DNA of 64,000 bases from Vanrija pseudolonga. Its lineage: Eukaryota; Basidiomycota; Tremellomycetes; Trichosporonales; Trichosporonaceae. This document shows positions 20,066-29,015 of this stretch, one piece after another. The notes under the pieces were generated by a model. The model made no database searches. It was not told the origin of the DNA and was given only the letters and a program-made list of their open reading frames with translations. The first letter of the stretch is position 1; every line of letters starts with the position of its first letter. A program made the position numbers and the translations under genes. The stretch is from NCBI RefSeq assembly GCF_020906515.1, contig NC_085851.1, forward strand, positions 806,001 to 870,000, written 5' to 3'.

Positions 20066-22737
20066 CTACGCCGTCTTGACCGTCACCGACGAGCCAGTGA
20101 AGCCGCCCGTGGGCAGCGCCACGGTGAAGGTGAGCTCGTTGCCGTGGCGCGTGCAAGTGCTCGAGGACGAGGACGCGCCGCCGGCACCGCCGGCACCACC
20201 GTTACCCCCGTTGCCGCCAGCGCCGCCAGCGCCGCCGTTACCTCCGTTACCTCCATTGCCGCCGTTGCCACCGTTACCGCCAGCACCACCGTTGCCGCCG
20301 TTGCCACCGCTGCCGCCGTTGCCACCGTTGCCGCCGTTACCACCGTTGCCCCCATTGCCGCCGTTACCACCGGGGCACTTGAAGTTTCCGCCGGTCGCGG
20401 TGATGGTGAAGGACACGCTGGTGAGGGTCTGGGACGGGTCCGAGACGGTGATGGCGAGCTGGTCGCCCTTGAGGCTGAAGAGGTACGCGCCGGGCTGGGC
20501 CGAGTTGATGGTGATCTGGCCGCCGTTGCCCCATCCGGCCGTCCTCCTGTCCACGGTGACGGTCGAGGGGGTGCCGGGCCAGAAGACGAGCGCCAGGCGG
20601 CCGTTGCCCGCCGCACCGAGGGTGCCGTTCACGTCGATGGGGGTGATGGACGGCGCCTTGGCCTCCTTGGCGAGCTTGTCCTTGGACGCCGCGGGGAAGA
20701 ACTGGTACGAGTAGGTGGTGGCAGGGATGGTGGTATAGGCCGAGAAGATATCGGCCGACTGGACGCCAGCCACCGAAGTGGAGATGGCGGACCAGTTGCC
20801 GCTGCGCGTGCTCTCGTCAAGCCTGAGGTTGAAGGGGATGCCGTGGGACAGGTAACCATTGCCTCCGTAGTAGAGAGTCTTGCCAGTGACAGCGCCACTG
20901 CTCACGGCCTTGCCGTCGACGGCGATGCCGCCATCCGCCTTGCGCCTGTTGTCGAGAACGGAGATGACGGGTGCGCTGCCGATACCGGCAACGGTACGGT
21001 CGACAACGACAGCAGTGGTGGTGACGAGGACGCTGTCGTCAAAGTAGAACCACGCCTTGCGGAACGCCAGGCTGCCGTCATGAGGGTCGATGTAGTCCAT
21101 GACCGACGCACCGACCGACCCGTCACTGACAGTGCCGACAAAGTTCTTCTTGCCCGTGACGCCGGTCCAGCTGCTAGAGAGCGTGGGGACGCGGAGGAGG
21201 TCGGTGGTGCCAGGGATGAGGTACCAGTCCCACTGGGCCTGGATGTCCTTGTACTCGTTGCCCGTGACGTACGAGAAGAGGGTGCCCTGGCCAAGGTGGT
21301 AGCCGAGAGGGTTGGCAGAGTTAGTGTACTCGGTGTTGTGGGAGCGGTTCGAGATGAGCTTGTTGCCGAGGACAAAGTTCTCGCGGCGGTGGACCATGTA
21401 GTCTGACGCCCAGAAGCCCTTGTTGCCGACGAGCGGGATGGAGCCGTTGCTCTCGAGGCGCTTGACCGTGTCGGTGAGCGAGTTGGCGCCAGTAAAGTCG
21501 GCAGTGGCGGCCTCGAGCTTGGACACGTTGAAGTTGATGTCGGCGCTCGCCTGGAGGTCGGGGGTAGGGAAGGCGACAAACCGGCCGATGACATTGAAGT
21601 CCCAGTGCTGCTGCTTGGTCTCCTTGTCGACAAAGATCATCCATTCGCTGCCCTTGACCTGGGCTGCGAACGCCTCGCGGACGCTGTCGTTGGCGGCGAA
21701 CGATGTTCCGATGGCATCTCCCTCAAGTTGAATGAAGGCATTGAGCTGAGAGTTAGCACGACTCACACCCGCCAACTCACCAAGTCCTTGCCGTAGTTAC
21801 CATTGTAGATGATGCCCGCATGCTGGAGGAAGCTGCCGTCGCGGTGGATGCCGTCCTCGACAGGCTGGTCGGCGAACAGAACTGCACCCATGGCACGGGT
21901 GAGCGTGTCAGAGACGATGGTGGCATTGTTGGTGTACAGGGCCATGGAGAGCGAGTTCTGCATCACATTGATCATCTGCACGGTGTCGTTAGCCGGGGCG
22001 AGCGAGGCAGTCGCTGGGCAGTCGCCAGGCAGTCACGACTCACGTTGGCGCCGGTGAGGTAGCCCACGCCGGGGATGCTCGTGTCGCGGAGCACATACGG
22101 CCTGTTGGGGATGTTGTAGCACCCAAACTTTTGGGCGTCGGTGAGGTTGGTCGTCGAGACGATCAAGCAGGCCGTCGATGCGAGCTGGGGGATGAGGATC
22201 ACCTGGCCAAACCAGTTGGTGTTCCACATGCCCGGGGTTCCGCATGGGCAGTTCTTCTTTGCATCGCCGCCAGAACCCAGGCAGTCAGAGTTTTTAAAGT
22301 CGTTGGCGAACCACCAGTCCATGCCCTTGAGCGCCGCAGCGAGGAGCTTGGGGTCGTTGGCAGAGCTGGCAGGTGCAGCGGGGTTCAGGCCGGACCAAGC
22401 GGCCGCGAGGGTGATCACACGGACCCAGTGTTGCTGTGCAGGCCAGTTGGCACGTTCTGAGAGAGTTAGCTTGGTGACACAAACGCGACAACTCACGCGC
22501 AGCACACCCCGACGCATAGTTGACGTCGGGCCACGTCCCATTGGCCGTCTGGGACCCGAGCCAAGTGTCGATCTGGGCGAAGAGCGGGCCAGTCGCGAAG
22601 CCTGCCATGTCGACACGGCGGCGCTGGGCAACGAGCGCGAGGTCGTCAGTTGCGCGGGTAGTGGGGTTGGGACGGGCGTCAGCGACGCTGCTCGCGACCG
22701 CCAGGACGGCGGCCGCCAGGCGGGTGAGCGATACCAT
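20066..22737 (-). CDS. secreted polysaccharide lyase family 8 enzyme
   Basis: Four exons joined by three short introns, about 840 residues. The signal peptide starts at 22737 (MVSLTRLAAAVLAVASSVADA). The N-terminal alpha/alpha toroid contains MWNTNWFGQVILIPQ, with a likely catalytic Asn, and the hallmark HRDGSFLQHAGIIYNGNYGKD, with catalytic His and Tyr. The beta-sandwich half follows (NPLGYHLGQGTLFSYVTG, NRRKADGGIAVDG). PL8 enzymes cleave uronate polysaccharides such as hyaluronan, chondroitin or xanthan by beta-elimination. An odd feature is a run of about 60 residues made almost only of Gly-Gly-Asn/Ala units (about 20170-20370) between the catalytic part and a final beta-strand-rich 35 residues. 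The family call is firm, the polymer unknown. Confidence 0.9.
20170..20370 (-). repeat. Gly-Gly-Asn coding tandem repeat within the PL8 gene
   Basis: A GCC-GTT/GCC-ACC trinucleotide-based minisatellite of roughly 200 bp, in frame, encodes GGN and GGA units. It is probably length-variable between strains and encodes a flexible linker. Confidence 0.8.
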
Positions 22738-22790
22738 TGCGTGAGTGAGTGGGTGGGAGGGAGGATGGGAGATGGACGCCAGTGTGTCTT

Positions 22791-22796
22791 CATATA
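22791..22796 (-). promoter_or_regulatory. TATA-like element of the PL8 gene
   Basis: TATATG on the coding strand, 54-59 bases upstream of the PL8 ATG. Confidence 0.4.
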
Positions 22797-23049
22797 CTCT
22801 GGCATAGATGGCATGCCTTTGGCCGTCACCTGTGCGCACCGACCGCGGTGAGAAGCATGTATGTCTTCGCGCCGCGCGCTCGTGCCGTCAGCGGTGTAAC
22901 TGCCCACCCATCAATGGCCGTCATTGCTATTACAGCGCAAGTGGGCTGGTGCGGGCCGGACGACCCGGCGCGCGTCGAGAATGTCGAGTTCAGCTCAGCT
23001 TTGGTGCCTCGCCGCATCGTCGTCGAGGCACAGTGCGACCAAGCAAGGT

Positions 23050-23531
23050 TCAGAGGTCGTCCGGGCCGGTGCGTGGGGACACGGGTGACGAGACTAGGTT
23101 TGCGTCCCGCGCGTGGGTGGTGGTGGGCGCGCGTAGTGGCGAGAGCGGAGAGCAGAGACCGGCGAGAGCGACTGCGCGAGAGGTTAGTTGGCATTGACAG
23201 GGTGGGGTGGGGTGGATGGATCACGGGGCCTCGGGTGGGGGCGGCGGCGGGCACTCACCGGGCGGTCCGGCGGCCCGCAAAACACGACACGCGACCAACC
23301 TGAGGCATTCCCGATCCGCGTCTTGTGTTCTGCGCGTCGAAACGCTGCCCAGAGGCCATCGCTGCGCTGGATCTAGGAGGGAAGTAGATGCATGCGCGGG
23401 ATGGTTGTGCGGGCGGGGCGGTGTGGGGGATCGGACGGCGGCGGTCGTTGCTGGCCGGGGGTTCGCGCGCGTCCTGGGCGACACCGCGCTCCGGCTCTTC
23501 GGGTCGAGGTCCGGTCGTTGTTGACATGGGC
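23050..23531 (-). CDS. possible 3' exons of an unrecognised gene
   Basis: On the minus strand an open stretch 23531-23259 is followed by a textbook intron (23258-23172: GTGAGT donor, CTAAC branch site, GCGCAG acceptor) and a last exon 23171-23050 ending in TGA. The phases agree exactly. The protein would be basic and Ser/Pro/Thr-rich with no domain. Further upstream the reading DGLERQRRVKVLTLSAG (about 23660-23610) is also coding-like, but linking it needs a 31-nt intron, which is suspiciously short. The start is not found. It may be a spliced non-coding transcript or an untranslated leader instead. Confidence 0.3.
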
Positions 23532-24473
23532 CTGTTCAGATATCGTTCTTGGTGTTTAGTACCTGCACAGAAGGCGATGTCGAGCTCCCGCTCAGCGCCG
23601 CAAGGCCAGGCCTCGGGCCGGCTGCCGGCCGAGAGAGTGAGCACCTTGACGCGCCGCTGGCGTTCGAGGCCATCGGTGATGGGCGGTCGAGTAGATGTGA
23701 GGAGGGGGTGGGGCTAGAGATGGAGGACATGGTGGTAGGTTGGAGGGCGTTCTGCACGGCTGAGGCTGCTGTGGTTGAGGACCTCTCTCCCTTTCTTCCT
23801 CTTCTCGCTCTTCCCTCTCGCTCGCTGTCCACCGCTTCCCTGCTCTCCAAGAGGTGGACAGACCATTGACCCGCCATCGTTCTTGTACCACAGCGTAGCT
23901 CGCGTTGGCTCTTGAGTTTGTCGTTGACAGCAGGGCAGAGGTGGATGTGGCCAGTCCGACCGACGCTGGTTATGAAGGTGGAGGCAACCATCGCCCTCCA
24001 CCATTCTTCGGCTTCGTCCACTCACCTCCACAACATCAGTCCACCGTCCCCCTCTTCCCCCATTGGCCCCTCCATCCCCTCTCTTCTGCATCTACCCTCC
24101 CCTCGCCTCCCCTCCACTTTGTGCATGCATCCCAGCCCTTCTACACGCCCAGCTCGGCGGGGAATCTTCGCAGAAATCGGCCCGGAGAAACCTCGCATAA
24201 GCCCCTTGACGTCACTCGCTTCGGCTTCGGGATCGCTGCCGTCGTCTTTGCCCCCTCGTCCCCATCTCACATGCCCCCCCTCTGCCCCCTCTTTCTCCAT
24301 TCGAACGCGCGCCGTTTCTCACACGCAGACGTACATAAATACATCGAGCGAGCATCCACCGGATCCGAAGTAAGAAGCCGAGCGCGAGATCGACCAGCCA
24401 GAGACCAGCTGGCAAGAAGCCGAGTGTCGGCGTCCACTTGTCACCTCCACCGCCCTCCACCCGCGCCAGAGGG

Positions 24474-24478
24474 TATAA
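24474..24478 (+). promoter_or_regulatory. TATA box of the aldo/keto reductase gene
   Basis: GGGTATAAGAC about 80 bases before the ATG, after a GC-rich upstream stretch; a good core-promoter position. Confidence 0.5.
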
Positions 24479-24553
24479 GACAACGACGAGCAGGTATCCA
24501 CAACAACAACACCCCCATCACATCCACATCCACGCCCACACCACACCCACACC

Positions 24554-25637
24554 ATGCCCGCGACTCTCAAGTTCCAAGACATCACCGTCCCTGTGCCGGG
24601 CTTCGGCGCGATGGGCTTCTCGCAGAGCTACGGCCCTGCCGACGACACCGTTTCCAAGAAGACACTGGCGCACGCGATCGACATTGGCTGTACTTTCTGG
24701 GACACGGCCGTCGTGTACGGCAAGGGCCACAACGAGACGCTCATTGGCGAGGTGCTGCGCGACCTCAAGGCGCGGGACAAGGTGTTTGTCGCGTCCAAGT
24801 GCGGCTTTGACGTGAGTGGGCGAGCGGGCAGTGGTGCCAGCCATGTTCTTGTGCTGACCTCCAGTGCATCGGCTCGTCTGAGAAGCTTGGCACAGTGACA
24901 AACAAGCCCGCCCACATCGCCGAGTACATTGAGGGCTCGAAGCAGCGTCTCGGGTTCTACCCCGACCTGTACTACCTCCACCGTATCGACCCGTCCACGC
25001 CGCTCGAGGACAGCATCCCGGCGCTGAACAAGCTCAAGACGGACGGCAAGGTCAAGTACATTGGCCTGAGCGAATGCAGTGCCGCGACGCTGCGCAAGGC
25101 GTGTGCGAGTAAGTCGGCTGGTCCACGCCCCCACTCCCAGCTGACACTCCAGTCGCGCACATCGACGCGCTCCAGATCGAGTACTCGCCGTGGCACACCG
25201 ACCACGAGGACAACGGGCTGATCGACGCGGCGCGCGAGCTGGGCGTCACGATCATCGCGTACAGCCCGCTCGGGAAGGGGATTTTGTCGGGGCAGTACCG
25301 CTCGCTCGACGACTTCCCCGCCGACGACATCCGGCGCACGATCCCCAGGTTCCACGGGGACAACTTTGCCAAGAACCTGCGGATCGTGGACGAGTTTGCA
25401 AGGCTCGCGTCCAAGAAGGGCTGCACGCCGAGCCAGCTCGCGCTGGCGTGGGTCGTGGCCCAGGGCGCTATTCCGATCCCGGGCACCAAGACGGAGGGAC
25501 GGCTCGACGAGAACTTTGGCGCGCGGAACGTCGAGCTGAACGAGGCCGAGCTCAAGGAGCTGCGCGTGTTGATCGACACGGCCAAGCCGGTCGGTAATAG
25601 ATACAGCGACGCTCACATGGCCATGGTGGGGAAGTAG
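24554..25637 (+). CDS. aldo/keto reductase
   Basis: Three exons (24554-24811, 24865-25108, 25153-25637), 328 residues, with 53- and 44-nt introns in phase. The AKR (beta/alpha)8 barrel shows the catalytic tetrad: Asp and Tyr in [11 protein letters not shown] (about residues 49-54), Lys in FVASKCGFD (about 83) and His in YYLHRID (about 124). [21 protein letters not shown] and [14 protein letters not shown] are typical, and [15 protein letters not shown] binds NADPH. It resembles fungal AKR8/AKR13-type pyridoxal or aryl-alcohol reductases. It should reduce aldehydes or ketones in the cytosol. Substrate uncertain. Confidence 0.92.
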
Positions 25638-25970
25638 GCGGGAAGGAGGGTTTTTAGGGTTGTACCGAGGATGAAAAGCGTCTTGAGCCGGGTTTGTTGC
25701 GGGGTCGTGGTAGTCCCAGCGCTGTTTCTGGACATTATCGGTGCTCTGCACCAACTGGGCCTCGCTGTGCTCTTTGCGAGAGGTCTGCAAGATGCAGTCG
25801 AGACGGGAAAGTCACCACCAGTGGACGCCATCCTGGACCCAGTGGAGGTCCCGCGCTCAAAGTGGAGGCACGGACATTGGCGTGACTCCGCGTCACCACC
25901 CACCTCGATTCAGACATTTCGGCGTCCAAGCTCTTGCTCCTCCTGCCTGACTCACCACCACCACCACGAA
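25638..25970. other. 333 bp between AKR and Bud32 genes
   Basis: 3' UTR of the reductase and the compact promoter of the kinase gene. A CACCACCACCACGAA run immediately precedes the ATG. Nothing else seen. Confidence 0.45.
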
Positions 25971-26997
25971 ATGACAACATACGAGTACGCTGCGCCGTCG
26001 CTCGGGCTAATCGAGCAGGCCGAGCTGCTAAAGCAGGGTGCTGAGGCGGTACGCCGTCCCTCCTCTTCCCGTTCTTCCCACTGACACGCGCCCGCAGAAA
26101 GTCTTCGCCCTGCCCTCGCTCCTGCCCCCACCAGAAGTCTACTACCCGCCGTTGCACCCCGCCGCCTCGTCCTCAAAGCCCACCCCGACCCCCACCCCGA
26201 CCCCCACCGCGGTGATCCTCAAGCACCGCTTCCCCAAGACGTACCGCCACCCCTCTCTGGACGCGAGCCTGACCCGCACGCGGCTGCAGTTCGAGGCGCG
26301 CGCGCTCGCGCGCTGTGCCCGCGCGGGCGTGTCTGCACCGCGCGTGCTGTGGGTCGACGAGCCCGCCGGCGTGGTGGCCATGGAGCGCGTCGACGGGTGG
26401 AGCGTGCGTGAGATCCTCGGCGGCGGCGCCGAGGGGGAAGTGGAGGTCGGCGCGAATGACGAGGTCGAGCGGGATGCCGGCGCCGAGGCGGTGGTGCAGG
26501 AGGAGGAGGAGGAGGCGGCCGAGTCGGACGGGCTCAAGGCGCTGCGTGCTGCCGGCGTCGCTGTCCCAGACCTCATGACGGCGATTGGCGCGGCGCTGGC
26601 CCGGCTGCACGCGACGGCTATCATCCACGGCGACCTGACCACGTCCAACATGATGGTGCGGATGACGCCTGGCGCCGCGGCGCCGTACGAGGTCGTGAGT
26701 GGGAGCCTTCGGCTGCGCTGACACCCCAGGTGCTCATCGACTTTGGCCTCGCGTCGACGGCGAGCATGCCCGAGAGCTACGCCGTCGACCTGTACGTCCT
26801 CGAGCGCGCGTTCGCGTCCACGCACCCCGCGAGCGAGGGGCTGTATGCCGGCGTGAGTGCTGCCAGTGCTGGTCGCTGCTAACGACTAGGTGCTGGAGGC
26901 GTACGGCGCTGGGCTGGGGGAGAAGAAGTGGAAGCCGATCGAGACAAAGCTCAAGGAGGTGCGCTTGCGCGGACGGAAGCGCGACATGACGGGTTAG
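25971..26997 (+). CDS. BUD32: EKC/KEOPS complex kinase Bud32 (PRPK)
   Basis: Four exons (25971-26048, 26098-26694, 26730-26852, 26890-26997) give 301 residues; two introns are only 35 and 37 nt. It is a minimal piD261/Bud32 atypical kinase. The ATP-anchoring Lys lies in AVILKHRFPKTYRHPSLD, the RTRLQFEARAL helix carries the conserved Glu, HGDLTTSNMMV is the catalytic loop, IDFGLAS the DFG equivalent, and RLRGRKRDMTG the conserved basic C-terminus. Bud32 is the ATPase/kinase subunit of KEOPS, which makes t6A37 in ANN-decoding tRNAs. An acidic insertion of about 30 residues (EVERDAGAEAVVQEEEEEA) between the lobes is unusual for this small protein. Confidence 0.93.
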
Positions 26998-27534
26998 GAG
27001 GCGGTAGCAGCAGCATCGATGTACACTATCCACGGCGGGTTCAGTGTCAGTGGGGTGTGGGGTCAGACGGACAAGGGGCACTGCGTCAAATACCACTCGC
27101 CATGCTCGCCAACAACGCGGCCACGTGCTTCACATTGGGTACATCTTCATGCGCGCGGGCAGTGAGCTGCGCTCGGCAGCTCGCTCACTGCGCGCGCGAC
27201 TCGCCGCATCGCTGCGACGGCCCGGGGCTACTTGGACACATACAACACAAGGTATACTGGGACAACGGTGGATGAGTGGGGATGGGTTTGGATGGGTGTG
27301 GATGAGCGTGTGGATGGGTGGTGCAGGGTGGGAACGTGCGGATGGGGAGTGCAGGGTGGGCAGGGGATGGAGCAGAGTGGATCGAGGTGGGTGCAGAGGA
27401 ACAGACAGAGCGGAGCAGACGGGTATAGCTTGTGTTCTTGGTCTTGATCGATCGTTCAGTGCGATATCTGTGAAACAAGACTGTCCTGGCCGAAGCCAAA
27501 CCTTGAAGGCGCCCTAGACGCCGCGCGCCCTCCA
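26998..27534. repeat. convergent intergenic region with G/T-rich imperfect repeat
   Basis: Between the Bud32 and zinc-finger genes, 27265-27420 consists of degenerate GGATGGGTGTGGATG-like units on the plus strand. The opposite strand reads CCATCCACAC units. No gene seen. The repeat lies where the two 3' UTRs meet. Confidence 0.55.
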
Positions 27535-29015
27535 CTACACGAGCTCGTAGTCAGAGTAGTTGGGAACGCGCGCACCATTGTACGCCGACTGGTGATACGG
27601 CGCGAGCGCGTGATGGCGAGGGTACTCCGGGGCGTACGTCTGAGGGGCATAGCGGTTGCGGCTGTACTCCGACTCCGGCAGCGCCATCGGCGGGGGCGAC
27701 GACCGGATGTGGGGAGCACCGCCACCGCCGAAGAACCAGTCGGCGGCGTTCATCACGGGCGTCTCCTCGAGGGTACGCGCACGGAGGTCTGGCGTCTCCA
27801 TGACTGACTGAGGCGTCGGGTACGACGACACACCGTTGTCGGGCGCCTGGGGAGAGGTGTACGGCGTGGCATACTGGGGGGCGCGGTGGGTGTAGTGCTG
27901 CGTGTTGTACGTCGAATGCTGGGGGGTGTGGGGCTCGTTGCGGGCAATGTTGGGACACGAGACACGCGCCCTCGGGCCCGCAGCGTAAGATCCCGAAGTG
28001 CGACGGCGGAGGTCACCCATCCACGCCGGGTTGTAGCTGCGCTTGGAGGCCGAAAAGTCAACCTCACGGATCTCGACCGCCGGACGGGCCTCGGCCTCCG
28101 GGCGGTACTGATGCTGGCCGTGCTCATTGTCGTCCTCGACGTACGAGCGCTTCTTGGATGGCGACGAGGTAAGGACCGGCTGTGGGGGTCAGTGATACAT
28201 CCATCGCAAAGTTTAGTGCCACTCACCGCATTGCGCCGGTCAAAAGCCAGAAGGGTGGTCGCGGCAGCGAGGACGGCGGCGCCATCGTCCTCGACCGCGG
28301 GGGCGTCGAGCTTCTCCACCTCCGGCTCGGGGGTGGGGAGGCGCGCAGTTGGCGCCGGGGCCGGGGCGGGGGCGGTGGCCGGGGTGGGGGCGGTGGCCTT
28401 GGCCTTGGCCTTGGGCATAGACTTGGTGGCACGGGCGCGGGCCGGAGCCTTGCGGGTCTTACCAGCCGCGGCGGTCACAGTGCCGGCCGGCGCCGACGCC
28501 GACGCCGAGTTTGTGGCCTTGCTCTGAGTGTGGACCGCCTTGCTCGCGCCGCCTTGCTTCTTGCCGCCCGTGGACGAGGCAGCTCCGTCGGCACCGGGGG
28601 GCGCGTCGTCCTCGTCGTCAGACGGCGTGCGGTGACGAACCGGGCCCTTCGGGTCGCGACACTGGGTCTTGTGCTTCCAGTGTTGCTCAGGGCGCTGGTA
28701 GCCCTTCTCCTTGACCTGTTGTGATGATCAGCGCGGGGCCTATTTTTTGTGCCAAACTATGAAACCCAAGTGGCAGCCACTACTCACCCAAAGACCACAG
28801 GCATTGCAAAGCATGTTGTTGGGGTTCTCGGGGTCGTCCGGGTTCGAGCGCCAGAGTTGGGTTTGCGTCTGAGGGTGTCAGCACAGTGGCAAGATGTGAG
28901 AGTGATGGGCACCACACACCTCATCGCAACCACAGTTGGCACAGAAACCACGGCGAACAGTACGAGGGGTCTTGCGCTGGCGCTTGTTGCCATTGGGGGA
29001 GGGGGTGCGTGTCAT
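27535..29015 (-). CDS. GATA-type zinc-finger protein with extended finger loop
   Basis: Four exons (29015-28920, 28868-28788, 28715-28227, 28179-27535), 436 residues, all phase 0. Near the N-terminus the finger reads CANCGCDE, then across an intron TQTQLWRSNPDDP and MLCNACGLW, so C-x2-C-x24-C-x2-C. Ordinary fungal GATA fingers have 17, 18 or 20 residues in the loop. VKEKGYQRPEQHWKHKTQCRDPKG follows as a basic tail. The middle is Ala/Pro/Lys-rich (AT-hook-like basic runs), and the C-terminal half is Tyr/Pro/His-rich, as in activation domains. It is probably a nuclear DNA-binding regulator. Target and pathway are unknown, and altered spacing may change DNA recognition. Confidence 0.78.

Larger units (their letters stand above)
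22738..24553. other. 1.8 kb region between PL8 and aldo/keto reductase starts
   Basis: It includes divergent promoters and, on the minus strand, coding-like exons described separately at 23050-23531. A C/T-rich stretch (about 24020-24300, plus strand) leads into the aldo/keto reductase promoter. The minus-strand frames 23536-24021 and 23592-23891 are partly coding-like but could not be joined into a model. Confidence 0.4.

Noticed and set aside
23536-23891. single-frame gene calls in the PL8/AKR gap
   Set aside because: No single frame is convincing, and the Ser-rich and Glu/Arg-rich frames overlap. They were left as support for a possible spliced gene rather than called separately.
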